Counted from the stretch's first letter, positions 7,584 to 15,907 are shown. The stretch is DNA of 37,774 nt from a virus (IMGVR_UViG_3300031673_000217:1-37774), one strand, 5' to 3'. Notes: generated from the sequence alone by a model not told the origin. Translations and numbers: made by a program.

Positions 7584-7751
7584 ATGGCAAAAGATATTAT
7601 GATTTCAAAGACAACAGAAACGTGTGGTAATTGTATTAGAAGAGGTGTTCATAATTTGAGTATGTTTTGCAGGGAAAAATCTGATAAGACAAAGATGTGT
7701 TTGGTTACTGCATTAACTGTATGTGATGATTGGAAAGGGGAAAGGGGATGA
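7584..7751 (+). CDS. Small cysteine-rich protein
   Basis: A 55-residue protein (MAKDIMISKT...) with CGNC at 14-17 and further cysteines near 29, 39 and 48, probably a zinc site. It ends in CDDWKGERG. The binding site AAGGAAG lies upstream. The stop overlaps the next start as ATGA. It lies between the two halves of Rad50; function unknown. Confidence 0.6.
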   Translation: MAKDIMISKTTETCGNCIRRGVHNLSMFCREKSDKTKMCLVTALTVCDDWKGERG

Positions 7752-8050
7752 GCAGTAAATTAGAAAAAGCAAAAAGAGGTAGTCTTAAAAAATGGAGAAC
7801 TATTTTAAAAGCATATCCTGATTGTGAGAAAATGTATGGATTTGGTGTAGGTTCTGTATGTGCTTTTTGTTGTATTTATTATTATTATTGGGGTAGATGT
7901 AAATGCCTATTGTATCCGAAAATATGTGGAACTTATGAATCATTGTTTTACAGAATTTATATGAAAACCGAGAAAAAAGACAAACGAGGATTAAAGCAGA
8001 TGATCCAGAAGATGATAAGGGAAATTAAAAATGCAAAGGAAAAGAAATGA
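7748..8050 (+). CDS. Cysteine-rich protein
   Basis: 100 residues. The central stretch CAFCCIYYYYWGRCKCLLYPKICG holds CxxC, CxC and a further Cys. This matches a common but uncharacterised phage pattern of C-x-x-C-x(n)-C-x-x-C-P-L followed by a late Cys and Tyr. The C-terminus is a basic helix. The ATG at 7748 has AAAGGGG nearby and is preferred to an upstream ATG at 7730. Binding of zinc is inferred. Confidence 0.55.
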   Translation: MSSKLEKAKRGSLKKWRTILKAYPDCEKMYGFGVGSVCAFCCIYYYYWGRCKCLLYPKICGTYESLFYRIYMKTEKKDKRGLKQMIQKMIREIKNAKEKK

Positions 8051-8508
8051 GTAAAATAAAAGAAGAAATTAAATATGATATTGAACAGCATTTTTATTTA
8101 TTATCAAAATTAGATGAAAATAATTATAGACAAAGAATAGGGGTATTAGCAATAGGAGTGTCATTGTATAAAAGGAATACTCAATATGATGGATATATTG
8201 CTATTACAGGTTCAGTATGTAGTTTATTGGATAATTTTAATTCAAAAGCAGGAAGAAGGATTGCATTACAAAGATTAAAAAGTAGAAGTGCTAAAACAAG
8301 AAAAGTTACTTTTTTAACTATTTATAATGATAATTATTGTTTATCTGAAATAATATCATTTTTAAAATTAAAGGATGCTCTTGAAAAAAGAAATATTGAC
8401 TATGCTTTTTGTTCTAAAAGGCTTGAAAATATAATGGAATTTATAATGAAAGAAATATCAAAAGTAAAAGAAGCAGAAGATATATTGGAAGGAAAAGAAA
8501 TTGTTTAA
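8047..8508 (+). CDS. Hypothetical protein
   Basis: 153 residues, largely helical and basic, with no motif I recognise. It has a segment RRIALQRLKSRSAKTRKV that could bind nucleic acid. It overlaps the upstream gene as ATGA and runs into the TTG start of the Mre11-like gene, so it is co-expressed with the recombination nuclease complex. Confidence 0.55.
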   Translation: MSKIKEEIKYDIEQHFYLLSKLDENNYRQRIGVLAIGVSLYKRNTQYDGYIAITGSVCSLLDNFNSKAGRRIALQRLKSRSAKTRKVTFLTIYNDNYCLSEIISFLKLKDALEKRNIDYAFCSKRLENIMEFIMKEISKVKEAEDILEGKEIV

Positions 8509-9379
8509 AGCGATAGCATTTAGTTGTTTGCATTATAGTTTAAAACCACCTATAATGAGAACAGATGATTATGGTGAATTAATATTAGGTAAATTGAAAT
8601 GGATACTTGATAAGGCAAAAGAATTAGATGCAATGGTTTTATGTTGTGGTGATTTATTCCATAGAAAATATGGAGTTACATTTAAAGAAGTAAATATGTT
8701 AATGGAAACGATAGGTGATAATAAAATATATGGTATATTAGGAAACCATGATGTGCAGGGATATTATGCAATGAATACCGATGTATTACCTATTGGAGTG
8801 TTAATTAAAGCAAAAAAGTTTATACCGATGCCAGAGCATACTTATTTTATGTTTGATGGAGTAGCGATAACAGGGAAGCATTATTGTATAAATTATGATG
8901 TACCTGAAACGTATGATGTAATGGTAAAGGATTGTGATTATCATATACATTTAACGCATGGAATGTTAACGAATAAAAAGACACCTTATGATTCAGTAAG
9001 CGTTAATCAGGTAGAGGTAAATGCGGATATATTAGTTAATGGACATAATCATAGCTTTTGGCAGGATGAAGAAAGAAAAATAATAAACATAGGTTCAATA
9101 GCGAGGGTAGCAATGGATAATAATGAAATAAATAAACAACCAAAAATATTATATATTGAAGGAAAGAAAACAAGTTTTATTGATGTACCGATAGAAAAAG
9201 ATGTATGGTTAAGTGAAGTAAAAAGAGAAACATTAAATGTAGAAGATGTTGAGAAGTTTGCAAAGAGTATAAAGGAAATGGAGTTATCAAGTGATGAGGA
9301 TATATTGAAAGAAATATTAAAAGATGAAAGTAAAGAAGTGCAAAAAAAGGTATATAGTTATTTGGAGGAAAAAGAATGA
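8501..9379 (+). CDS. Mre11/SbcD-like nuclease (calcineurin-like phosphoesterase)
   Basis: 292 residues with the phosphoesterase motifs in order: SCLH (8-11), GDLFH (50-54), GNHD (81-84), a THG histidine near 152-154, and GHNH (181-184). These bind two metal ions in Mre11-type nucleases that resect DNA ends with Rad50. Motif I is normally Asp-x-His; here the Asp is replaced by Cys9. The start appears to be TTG at 8501, preceded by GGAAGG, because MFKAIAFSCLH must be included and no nearby in-frame ATG exists. The neighbours are the two Rad50 halves. Confidence 0.82.
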   Translation: MFKAIAFSCLHYSLKPPIMRTDDYGELILGKLKWILDKAKELDAMVLCCGDLFHRKYGVTFKEVNMLMETIGDNKIYGILGNHDVQGYYAMNTDVLPIGVLIKAKKFIPMPEHTYFMFDGVAITGKHYCINYDVPETYDVMVKDCDYHIHLTHGMLTNKKTPYDSVSVNQVEVNADILVNGHNHSFWQDEERKIINIGSIARVAMDNNEINKQPKILYIEGKKTSFIDVPIEKDVWLSEVKRETLNVEDVEKFAKSIKEMELSSDEDILKEILKDESKEVQKKVYSYLEEKE

Positions 9380-9714
9380 ATTTACAAGAATTAAAAGAAA
9401 AACTTGATGAAGCAAAGGATGAAAAGGCAAGGGCAGAAGAAAGATTAAAAACATTAAAGGAACAGAAAGAAGAATTGGAGGTTGAATTAAAGAAGTATGG
9501 GATTAAAGGTATAAAGGAAATTGATAAACGTACAGAAGAATTGCAAAGCGAATTGGAATTGTTGTTTGATAAGTTAAATTCCGTAGAAAAGGATGTATTA
9601 TTAACAGAAGAAGCTGAAAGTGATATTGACAAAGAGACAGCAAGTATAATTGATGAAAAAAAAGATGATGATTTGGATGATGATTTAGATAATGTATTGG
9701 ATGACATATTATGA
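9376..9714 (+). CDS. Coiled-coil protein with acidic tail, within Mre11-Rad50 operon
   Basis: 112 residues. Residues 1-75 form a charged heptad-like coiled coil (LKEKLDEAKDEKARAEERLK), and residues 85-112 are highly acidic (DDDLDDDLDNVLDDIL). It sits between the Mre11-like gene and the Rad50 C-terminal half, overlapping each by 4 bases. It may contribute a separate coiled-coil arm or adaptor to the complex (inference). It has no catalytic motif. Confidence 0.6.
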   Translation: MNLQELKEKLDEAKDEKARAEERLKTLKEQKEELEVELKKYGIKGIKEIDKRTEELQSELELLFDKLNSVEKDVLLTEEAESDIDKETASIIDEKKDDDLDDDLDNVLDDIL

Positions 9715-10355
9715 GCATATTGAATAAGATTGAAGAACAGTTAACTAATGCAGAAGAATCACGGAATGGATTAAAGGGCAGGATCGAATTATTGAAAGAG
9801 CAGACTGATAATGCAGAGGATGAATATTTGAAATGCATTGAAGAATATAAAATGATTGGGAAAGTACTTGATATATTAAGAAAGTATGCTATATTAAAAG
9901 AACAGATATTAAGAGAGAAGATTGATAATATAGTTACTAAAGGATTGAGATTGATTTTTGGTAAGGATTACAGGAGTAAGTTAGAGTTCGGAATAAGCAG
10001 AGGACAGGCAGTTATAAAACCAAGAATAATAACAATGATAAATGGAGAAGAATTAGAAACGGATATAGCAAGTGCACATGGTGGAGGATTGGTAAATATT
10101 GTTAGTGTATTATATCAGATATTGGTTTTATCATTAGTGAGACCGAAACAGAGACAAGTATTGTTTTTGGATGAACCATTCAGAAATGTTAGTGAGGAAT
10201 ATTTAGAAGCAACAGGAGAATTTTTAAAACAATTAAATGTGAAGTTAGGAATACAGATTATTTTGATTACGCATAGAAAAGAATTATTACCAGTAGCAGA
10301 TAAGGTATATGAGTTTTCATTGAGTAATGGATTAACAAAGGTAAAGCAGATATGA
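9711..10355 (+). CDS. Rad50/SbcC-like ATPase, C-terminal half
   Basis: 214 residues. Coiled coil at 1-75, then the ATPase C-lobe: ABC signature-like SAHGGGLVNI (121-130), Walker B VLFLDEPF (150-157) and H-loop THR (187-189). It lacks Walker A and a CxxC hook, both of which are in the gene at 6507-7571. Together the two make one complete Rad50 head. A strong terminator begins at its stop codon, so this is the last gene of the recombination operon. Confidence 0.85.
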   Translation: MSILNKIEEQLTNAEESRNGLKGRIELLKEQTDNAEDEYLKCIEEYKMIGKVLDILRKYAILKEQILREKIDNIVTKGLRLIFGKDYRSKLEFGISRGQAVIKPRIITMINGEELETDIASAHGGGLVNIVSVLYQILVLSLVRPKQRQVLFLDEPFRNVSEEYLEATGEFLKQLNVKLGIQIILITHRKELLPVADKVYEFSLSNGLTKVKQI

Positions 10356-10423
10356 TAAGGATAACAGGATTTTTTCATCACAAAAACCATTTCTTTTTCC
10401 TTTTCCTGTTATCCTTATTTTTT
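10355..10423 (+). terminator. Rho-independent terminator
   Basis: ATAAGGATAACAGGA (10355-10369) pairs perfectly with TCCTGTTATCCTTAT (10404-10418), a 15-bp stem. The tract continues as T residues to 10423. The 34-base loop itself contains a smaller T5/A5 pairing. It begins at the last base of the Rad50 C-half stop codon and closes the operon. Confidence 0.85.
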
Positions 10424-10435
10424 AAGGAGTAATTT

Positions 10436-10648
10436 ATGAAAGTGATTATTGCAATAGTAATTGTTTTATTGTTTTCGCAGTGTATATTTGCTATGATAAT
10501 ACAATCAGAAGGTATAGACAATAATTACAATAAAGAATTATATGGAGGTAGTGATGAATATATAATAGAAAGAGAATTATTTTGGAAAGGGGTATTACCT
10601 GTTATTGTATTTATTATTGGATTAAAATATGGGTGGTGGTATATATAA
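10436..10648 (+). CDS. Small membrane protein
   Basis: 70 residues with an N-terminal hydrophobic helix (VIIAIVIVLLFSQCIFAMII) and a C-terminal one (LPVIVFIIGLKYGWWYI). The polar 25-residue middle would be exposed. It is the first gene after the terminator, with TAAGGAG upstream of its ATG. The stop shares one base with the next start. Function unknown. Confidence 0.6.
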   Translation: MKVIIAIVIVLLFSQCIFAMIIQSEGIDNNYNKELYGGSDEYIIERELFWKGVLPVIVFIIGLKYGWWYI

Positions 10649-11112
10649 TGAGCAGTCAAAGAGAAAAAGAAAACAGCAAAAAATGGGCTGATCATATACT
10701 TGAAAAGTATAGCATATGGAGTGAGAGGTTAACTGATACTCCGTACATATCAGAAGGTGGTATAGTTAATTACAAAAAACCTTTTGACAGGATTGTAGTT
10801 ATAAAAGGTTTTGCAATTGAATTTAAATATGTAAAGGGTAGAGGTTTTAATTTAAAGAAATGGATCACTCATAAAGATACAAGACATCAATACACTGATT
10901 TGTTGGAATTTTCAAGAACAAAGAGCGGGATTGGAGTATTGTTTATATTTTTTAAAATGGCAGGGAAAAGAGATTTACAGAAGAGATGGATTTCTGCTAT
11001 ATCATTAAAGAATAAATTTATAAACGAAAACAAAACACATATTAAATATGATGAGATGAAAGATGTTATTGATTTGGAAAAAATGATAGGAGAAATAGAC
11101 TATGGACATTAA
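10648..11112 (+). CDS. RecU-like Holliday junction resolvase / PD-(D/E)xK nuclease
   Basis: 154 residues. The pattern KPFDRIVVIKG followed by AIEFKYVKG gives the Asp and Glu-x-Lys of a PD-(D/E)xK active site (near residues 46-62). Then NLKKWITHKDTRHQYTDLL and a GIGVLFIFFK strand match the HQ-x-x-x-L and Gly-rich strand of RecU. RecU cuts Holliday junctions; here it would process recombination or replication intermediates before packaging. It is shorter than cellular RecU (about 200). I prefer the ATG at 10648, which overlaps the previous stop, over upstream codons. Confidence 0.7.
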   Translation: MSSQREKENSKKWADHILEKYSIWSERLTDTPYISEGGIVNYKKPFDRIVVIKGFAIEFKYVKGRGFNLKKWITHKDTRHQYTDLLEFSRTKSGIGVLFIFFKMAGKRDLQKRWISAISLKNKFINENKTHIKYDEMKDVIDLEKMIGEIDYGH

Positions 11113-11431
11113 GGATTTCAATTTTAAAGATTTTAAAATAGAAAAAGATATTGATATGAATCGGATTCTTGATTTGGATGCGGATATAGCACTTGAAGAA
11201 TTTAAATGTTTAGGTATGAATGGAGAAAAAACTTGTGATAATTTAGTAAAATATATTAAAGATAAAATAGAAAATTATACTATGTATGAATTGGCATCAT
11301 ATATTGCATTATTATATGGAACATCATCTAATGATTCATTACGTGCTACGATTTTGGGAGGAAGAAAAACAAGAGGATTTATTAAAATATCAAAAAAATA
11401 TTTTACAGAAAATGGGAAAAAAGATGAGTGA
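11102..11431 (+). CDS. Hypothetical protein
   Basis: 109 residues: an acidic, Phe/Asp-rich N-terminus, then a helical region with YELASYIALLYGTSSNDSL and a basic, Lys-rich end. No family recognised. It overlaps the RecU-like gene by 11 bases and the following zinc-finger gene by 8, so all three are probably translated together. Confidence 0.55.
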   Translation: MDIKDFNFKDFKIEKDIDMNRILDLDADIALEEFKCLGMNGEKTCDNLVKYIKDKIENYTMYELASYIALLYGTSSNDSLRATILGGRKTRGFIKISKKYFTENGKKDE

Positions 11432-12065
11432 GATAAAATGTTATTTATGTGGCAGTTGGTGTTTTCCTCAAAATGTTACGAAATATCTTGATGCTTATTA
11501 TTGTGGTGGATGTGCGCAAGAACATATAAGAAGAATGCAAGAATGTAGCGCTCCGGATTGTATGGAACGCAGGATAGGAATGGTAAAATATTGCGAGAAG
11601 CATTTTAATCTTACAGAAAACAAAACAAAAGAAATTGAACAGCTCCGCAAAGAGAACGAGGAATTGGAAAAGAAACTTAATTTTGATAAACAAAGATGTA
11701 CTTGTGATGAAAACATAGATAGTCCATGTTTAAAGCATAAACGAGAAAATGAATTACAGGATATGGTAATAAAATTAAAGCAAGCATTGAAGAAACATAA
11801 ACATACAGATGAATGTTTTAATTATGCAGGGAAAACAGCAAGTAAAGGGAATGGTTATCATTGTATAGCTAAGTGTGCTGATTCATATAAAAAAATAATT
11901 AAAGAAGTAAATGGTGAACATATATTTACAAAATGTGAATGCGGTTCAAGGAATATTATTTGTATTGGTGGTGGGTATCAGGAGGCAGATGCAAGTCGTA
12001 ATTTACCAGAAATAGATGGTGAAGAATATGCGTGTAATGATTGTGGTAGAACGTTTTGGTGTTAA
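11424..12065 (+). CDS. Multi-zinc-finger coiled-coil protein
   Basis: 213 residues with several cysteine pairs: CYLCG (6-10), YCGGCA, C-x4-C, CTC and C-x4-C in the middle, and CECGS/CNDCGRTFWC in the last 50 residues. A short coiled coil (IEQLRKENEELEKKL) lies near 73-88. The DNA encoding LRKENEEL is identical over 24 bases to part of the gene at 23342. The start at 11424 (MSEIKCYLCG) follows GGGAAAAAAG and is preferred to one at 11286. Probably a nucleic-acid or protein-binding accessory protein. Confidence 0.55.
   Translation: MSEIKCYLCGSWCFPQNVTKYLDAYYCGGCAQEHIRRMQECSAPDCMERRIGMVKYCEKHFNLTENKTKEIEQLRKENEELEKKLNFDKQRCTCDENIDSPCLKHKRENELQDMVIKLKQALKKHKHTDECFNYAGKTASKGNGYHCIAKCADSYKKIIKEVNGEHIFTKCECGSRNIICIGGGYQEADASRNLPEIDGEEYACNDCGRTFWC
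11643..11666 (+). repeat. 24-bp exact repeat, copy A (LRKENEEL-coding)
   Basis: Identical to 23570-23593. The sequence begins CTCCGCAAAGAG and ends GAGGAATTG and codes LRKENEEL in both genes. Its codons (ctc, cgc, aac, gag) are unlike the AT-rich usage around it, which suggests recent shared origin. Confidence 0.85.
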
Positions 12066-12078
12066 GGGGATTTCAATA

Positions 12079-12450
12079 ATGAGTGAACCAAAGCAGGAGT
12101 TTAAATCAGGACATAGGGTTAGATTTATAAAACCATATAATTTTCATTGTGAATTGCAGGGCTATATAGATAATGGATTTTGGGAAGTGGCAGTAATTAG
12201 CAGTGATTTAGTTTTTTTGGCACATCAAGATCATTTAGAACATACACATAATCCACCGTTGGTTGAATGTCCTTCTTGTATGGGTATGGGAGGGTTTTTG
12301 AATGTCAATGGAACGGGGCTACCGGTACCTTCAGATTTCAAGAAGTGTGAATTTTGCAACAAGCAAGGGTGGGTAACAGAAGAAAAAAAGAATAGTTATT
12401 ATGATAAATATAGATTTAATGATAAAGAAAGCGAGGCGGTGGATGAGTGA
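12079..12450 (+). CDS. DnaJ-type zinc-finger protein
   Basis: 123 residues. Residues 1-60 form a beta-rich domain (HRVRFIKPYNF, FWEVAVISSDLVFL). Residues 62-100 contain CPSCMGMGGFL and CEFCNKQGWV, a pair of CxxCxGxG-like repeats as in DnaJ zinc fingers. The tail ESEAVDE is encoded by a junction repeat that also starts the next gene. The start has TAAGGGGA upstream. Confidence 0.6.
   Translation: MSEPKQEFKSGHRVRFIKPYNFHCELQGYIDNGFWEVAVISSDLVFLAHQDHLEHTHNPPLVECPSCMGMGGFLNVNGTGLPVPSDFKKCEFCNKQGWVTEEKKNSYYDKYRFNDKESEAVDE
12427..12450 (+). repeat. Gene-junction repeat, copy 2 (SEAVDE type)
   Basis: Variant ending GCGAGGCGGTGGATGAGTGA. It encodes ESEAVDE-stop in the upstream frame and provides GAGG and the ATG of the next gene (MSELK...). 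Confidence 0.9.
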
Positions 12451-12688
12451 GCTAAAAACAGACTATGCGCATATTAAATTCAGGGTGTGCACGATTGATC
12501 CCGGTTTTGAATGGACGTGCTTCAGCAGAAGCGGTCACGTGCTCGGCTTTGTGGCGTACAACAGGGAATGGAGGGAATACGAATACTGCCCGAATCCCGG
12601 AACGGCATACACGCATCAGTGCCATGATGATATAGCGGATTTTCTTGAACAGTTGAATATAAAAAAGAAAGGTATTAAAAATGAGTAA
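12443..12688 (+). CDS. Hypothetical protein, high-GC cassette
   Basis: 81 residues (MSELKTDYAH...) rich in aromatic residues and with scattered Cys and His (RVCTIDPGFEW, CFSRSGHVLGFVAYN, THQCHDDIADFLEQL). Codon use differs sharply from its neighbours: gtg, tgc, ggc, cac and cgg are frequent, and GC is near 50% by eye. Together with the junction repeat at its start this suggests recent acquisition. Function unknown. Confidence 0.6.
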   Translation: MSELKTDYAHIKFRVCTIDPGFEWTCFSRSGHVLGFVAYNREWREYEYCPNPGTAYTHQCHDDIADFLEQLNIKKKGIKNE

Positions 12689-12905
12689 AAAATATGAAAC
12701 GGTAATTGATTTTGAAAGTACATTTCATAGTATGATTATTCATTGTCCAGTTTGTGCGAAGATGATATTTATTACTATGATACCGTGTATAGGAGAAGGA
12801 AAATCAACTATTGAAGCAGAGTGTTCGCATGTACGGTTTTATATAAATGATGAACATTATGCATTAGATATTGATTTTCTTGGGAATAAAGGAATCAAAG
12901 AGTGA
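12681..12905 (+). CDS. Small zinc-binding protein
   Basis: 74 residues with CPVCAKM near 22-28 and later Cys residues (PCIGEG, ECSH), a possible zinc knuckle. The 5' end overlaps the upstream gene by 8 bases. The 3' end overlaps the GTG start of the next gene. No family recognised. Confidence 0.55.
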   Translation: MSKKYETVIDFESTFHSMIIHCPVCAKMIFITMIPCIGEGKSTIEAECSHVRFYINDEHYALDIDFLGNKGIKE

Positions 12906-13267
12906 ATAAAATAAAAATTGAAAACGGTCAATATGAGAGTATATGGGATTTCACAATGGATGGAGTAAGGCATATCAATATATGTGAAGTTAAAAGTGTT
13001 GGTTTAATTGCAGGATTAGGTGAAGAATTATATTTAAAGAATGGTTTATGGGGGAAAGAAAAAGAGGATTCAATTGCTATTGGAATTGTTGTAGATATAC
13101 AAGCAGAATTAAGGCAAGCAGATCAAATAATAATTACTAAAATAATGATAATAAATATGGAAGATGATTTTTATGATAAATTAAAAGATATGATAAACAA
13201 AGAAGAAGTAATGGCTCAAGTATTATTATGTAAATTGGCAAAACGTTTCAAGGTAGTATTGTTATAA
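12902..13267 (+). CDS. Hypothetical protein with GTG start
   Basis: 121 residues. GTG at 12902 overlaps the preceding TGA as GTGA and restores a continuous frame; the first in-frame ATG lies later and would remove conserved-looking N-terminal strands. The sequence is beta-rich in the first 70 residues and helical afterwards. It is the last gene before the glycosyltransferase cassette. No family recognised. Confidence 0.5.
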   Translation: MNKIKIENGQYESIWDFTMDGVRHINICEVKSVGLIAGLGEELYLKNGLWGKEKEDSIAIGIVVDIQAELRQADQIIITKIMIINMEDDFYDKLKDMINKEEVMAQVLLCKLAKRFKVVLL

Positions 13268-13289
13268 TTATATTCCATTAAGGATAAAT

Positions 13290-14528
13290 ATGTCCAAAAT
13301 TTTGATGCTTCAAAAAATGCCATGTATTAGGAATTGGAAATATGCTAATGTATTAAATGATTTAGGGCATGAAGTTTATTTGGGTATGCTTTATAATACA
13401 TTAGAGCAATATTATACATTACCATTAGATTGTTATAAGGAAGTTTTTTATGCGACATCAGTAGCAGGAATTTCATTTACGTTACCATATTTTGATATAG
13501 TGCATTGTCATAATGAATCTGATATGCTTACAATGATGGCGATAGCGTATGCAAAAGGGACGGGGGTAAAGGTAATACATGATTGTCATGATTGGGTTGC
13601 AGGGAGACAACAGATTTCACAAGAGTATTTAGTAAATTCAATTGGTGCTAATATATTATCTGATTTAGTTATTTATGTTTCAGAAGTACAAAGGGATTAT
13701 ATAAGAAGCAAGGTTGGAGAATCACAATCAGAAAATATAGTTATTTATAATGCGCCATTAGAAAAATATATACCTAAAGAGTTAAAGAAGAAGAAAGAAG
13801 GGGATAAGTTAAAGATTGTTTATGCAGGTGGAGTATCAGAAGATCCGAATAGTCATAGATTTTTTATACCAGAGTTCAGAGAATTATTAAGGGCAGGACA
13901 CGAGGTGTATGTATACGCTCCTGCAATATCAGATGAGTATAAAAAGTTAGAAGGATTTAGTAATTATAAAAACATGGGGCATTGCAATTATGAAAATCTT
14001 ATAACTGAATTGTCACAGTATGACATTGGGATATTACCATTCAGTAAAAATCAAATAAATCAAGTGCATTTAGATATGGGATTACCAAATAAATTATTTG
14101 AATATATTTCAGCAGGATTACCAGTAGCTTGCAAGAAGGGATTTGAACAGCAGGAAAAGTTTATAAATGAAAATCAAGTTGGATTTTTATATGATGGGAT
14201 GGAAGAGTTTAATAAAAAAGTAAAGAATAAGGATAATTATAAATTAGATAGATATAAATGGACGTTTGATAAAGAGGTAAAGGAGAAGTTATTACCATAT
14301 TATGACAAGTTAAGTGCAAAAAATAAATATAAAAAAGTAGAACCAAAAGGGAAATTAGAATTAAAAGAGGTTAAAGTATCATTGGAAATATATGAAGATG
14401 CAAAAAAAAGACAGATAGGTTTTTTTGGTAGAGGGCATGATAAGGATTTGATATTTGAAAGTTATATGTTAGAACAAGGAGAAAAGGAAAATGGAGACCG
14501 AAGAAAAGAAAATAAGAATGGAAAGTAA
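13290..14528 (+). CDS. Glycosyltransferase family 4 (GT-B)
   Basis: 412 residues with a two-Rossmann GT-B layout. The N-terminal part has FDIVHCHNESD and VIHDCHDWV. The C-terminal part has KLKIVYAGGVSEDPN and the family 4 donor motif GLPNKLFEYISAGLPVA (264-280). Such enzymes transfer a sugar from a nucleotide sugar. The last 70 residues are charged and not part of the usual fold. It opens a cassette with two more glycosyltransferases and a methyltransferase. Substrate unknown. Confidence 0.8.
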   Translation: MSKILMLQKMPCIRNWKYANVLNDLGHEVYLGMLYNTLEQYYTLPLDCYKEVFYATSVAGISFTLPYFDIVHCHNESDMLTMMAIAYAKGTGVKVIHDCHDWVAGRQQISQEYLVNSIGANILSDLVIYVSEVQRDYIRSKVGESQSENIVIYNAPLEKYIPKELKKKKEGDKLKIVYAGGVSEDPNSHRFFIPEFRELLRAGHEVYVYAPAISDEYKKLEGFSNYKNMGHCNYENLITELSQYDIGILPFSKNQINQVHLDMGLPNKLFEYISAGLPVACKKGFEQQEKFINENQVGFLYDGMEEFNKKVKNKDNYKLDRYKWTFDKEVKEKLLPYYDKLSAKNKYKKVEPKGKLELKEVKVSLEIYEDAKKRQIGFFGRGHDKDLIFESYMLEQGEKENGDRRKENKNGK

Positions 14529-14697
14529 AATTGAATCAATGGAGGATGAATTGTATAAGGCATTAAGGGATTTATATGATTATATAACAGGGAAGCATGA
14601 TCATTATGCAACTATACAGGAAATGGCTAATAAACATCATGAAATAAAAGTAAATGCAGAAAAAACATTATCAATATATGAGGAAACAAATAAATGA
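14491..14697 (+). CDS. Small charged protein
   Basis: 68 residues, helical and acidic/basic, starting inside the end of the GT4 gene with AAAAGGAAA upstream. An alternative start is at 14518. It overlaps the next glycosyltransferase as ATGA. No motif recognised. Confidence 0.5.
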   Translation: METEEKKIRMESKIESMEDELYKALRDLYDYITGKHDHYATIQEMANKHHEIKVNAEKTLSIYEETNK

Positions 14698-15734
14698 AAC
14701 ATGGAATATCGGTTGCAATGATAGTTGAAAATGAAGATAAGCATATAAAAATCTGTATTGACAGTGTAAAAGATTTAGCGGATGAAATAATTGTATTGTT
14801 AGATAAGAACAGTAATGATGGGACAAGGGGGATTCTTGAACAATATGATAAAGTTAAAATATATGAAAATGTTTATAATGGGGATTTTGATTTTAGTGAA
14901 TCAAGAAATAAAAGTTTAAAAAAATGCCAATACAGTTGGACATTTATAATAGATGGAGATGAAGGATTGGCAAGTGACAATAAAAAAATTAGAGATATAA
15001 TATTAAATTCTGATTTGGATAGAGCATTTATGATAAGAGTGAATCAGGTAATAGGAGAAACAACACTTGGTGGATTAAATCAATGTAGATGTTTTCCTAC
15101 GAGAAAATCAGGAGAATACAAGGGGAATGTTCATAACCAATTTACTTTTGATCCAAGTGTATTACAAAGAGATAACAGTTTGAATTGTGAAATAATACAT
15201 TATGGTTTTGCAGATATTGATAAAAGTAAAAAAAGAAAAGAAAGAACAGAGAAACTTGTAGTAGCAATACTTGATAAAATAAATGCAAATAAAGGCACGA
15301 TAGAAGATTATTATAATGTGTTAAAGATGTTACAAGTAATAGGGAAGGATGAAGAAGCTGTAAGGTATGGTAGAGAGGGATTGAATCTATTTGCAACATT
15401 ATCAAATAAAGAACAGCAGGATAAGAATAGATTTTTAGTTACGTATGTAATGGCAAGTATGGCGGTAGGACAGTGGGAAACGTGTGATACGATATTAAAC
15501 CGTCATATAATTATAGCAGGAGAAACAGTAGATAATCAATTTTTATTGTTTGCTTATTATTATAGGTGTGGTAAAATGATTAGTGCTTTTTTTAGTGGGA
15601 TAAAATATTTGGAATTAATGGATGTTGAAATAAATGATCCAGTAAATATGCAATCAATGTTAATATATAAAAATGTTATTGAGGAAAAATTGAACTGGTT
15701 AAGATATTACATGGCAGAAAAGTTGGAGATGTGA
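14694..15734 (+). CDS. Glycosyltransferase family 2 (GT-A)
   Basis: 346 residues. The N-terminal 120 residues fit a GT2 fold: ISVAMIVENEDKHIKICIDSV, LADEIIVLLDKNSNDGT, FSESRNKSL, and the metal-binding IIDGDE (85-90, DGD). The C-terminal half is helical with TPR-like character (YNVLKMLQVIGKDEEAVRYGREGL). This combination occurs in phage and bacterial glycan enzymes that use a nucleotide sugar. The acceptor is unknown. It is flanked by small genes of the same operon. Confidence 0.82.
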   Translation: MKHGISVAMIVENEDKHIKICIDSVKDLADEIIVLLDKNSNDGTRGILEQYDKVKIYENVYNGDFDFSESRNKSLKKCQYSWTFIIDGDEGLASDNKKIRDIILNSDLDRAFMIRVNQVIGETTLGGLNQCRCFPTRKSGEYKGNVHNQFTFDPSVLQRDNSLNCEIIHYGFADIDKSKKRKERTEKLVVAILDKINANKGTIEDYYNVLKMLQVIGKDEEAVRYGREGLNLFATLSNKEQQDKNRFLVTYVMASMAVGQWETCDTILNRHIIIAGETVDNQFLLFAYYYRCGKMISAFFSGIKYLELMDVEINDPVNMQSMLIYKNVIEEKLNWLRYYMAEKLEM

Positions 15735-15907
15735 TGTTTATATTATTTGGTTGGTTTTTGTTAGTTGTGAATACAATGGCATTACTTGATTATTGTAATA
15801 AATTATGTAGATCGAAAGAAAGAAATTTTGAGATAGCATATATTATGTCAATTATTATGGAAGCAATGATGATATGGTTTATCATTTTCGCTATGTTAAA
15901 GGTGTAA
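15734..15907 (+). CDS. Small membrane protein
   Basis: 57 residues with two hydrophobic helices (FILFGWFLLVVNTMALL and AYIMSIIMEAMMIWFIIFAML) joined by a basic loop with two Cys. The ATG shares a base with the stop of the GT2 gene. It may anchor a partner of the glycan cassette, but this is inference. Confidence 0.6.
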   Translation: MFILFGWFLLVVNTMALLDYCNKLCRSKERNFEIAYIMSIIMEAMMIWFIIFAMLKV

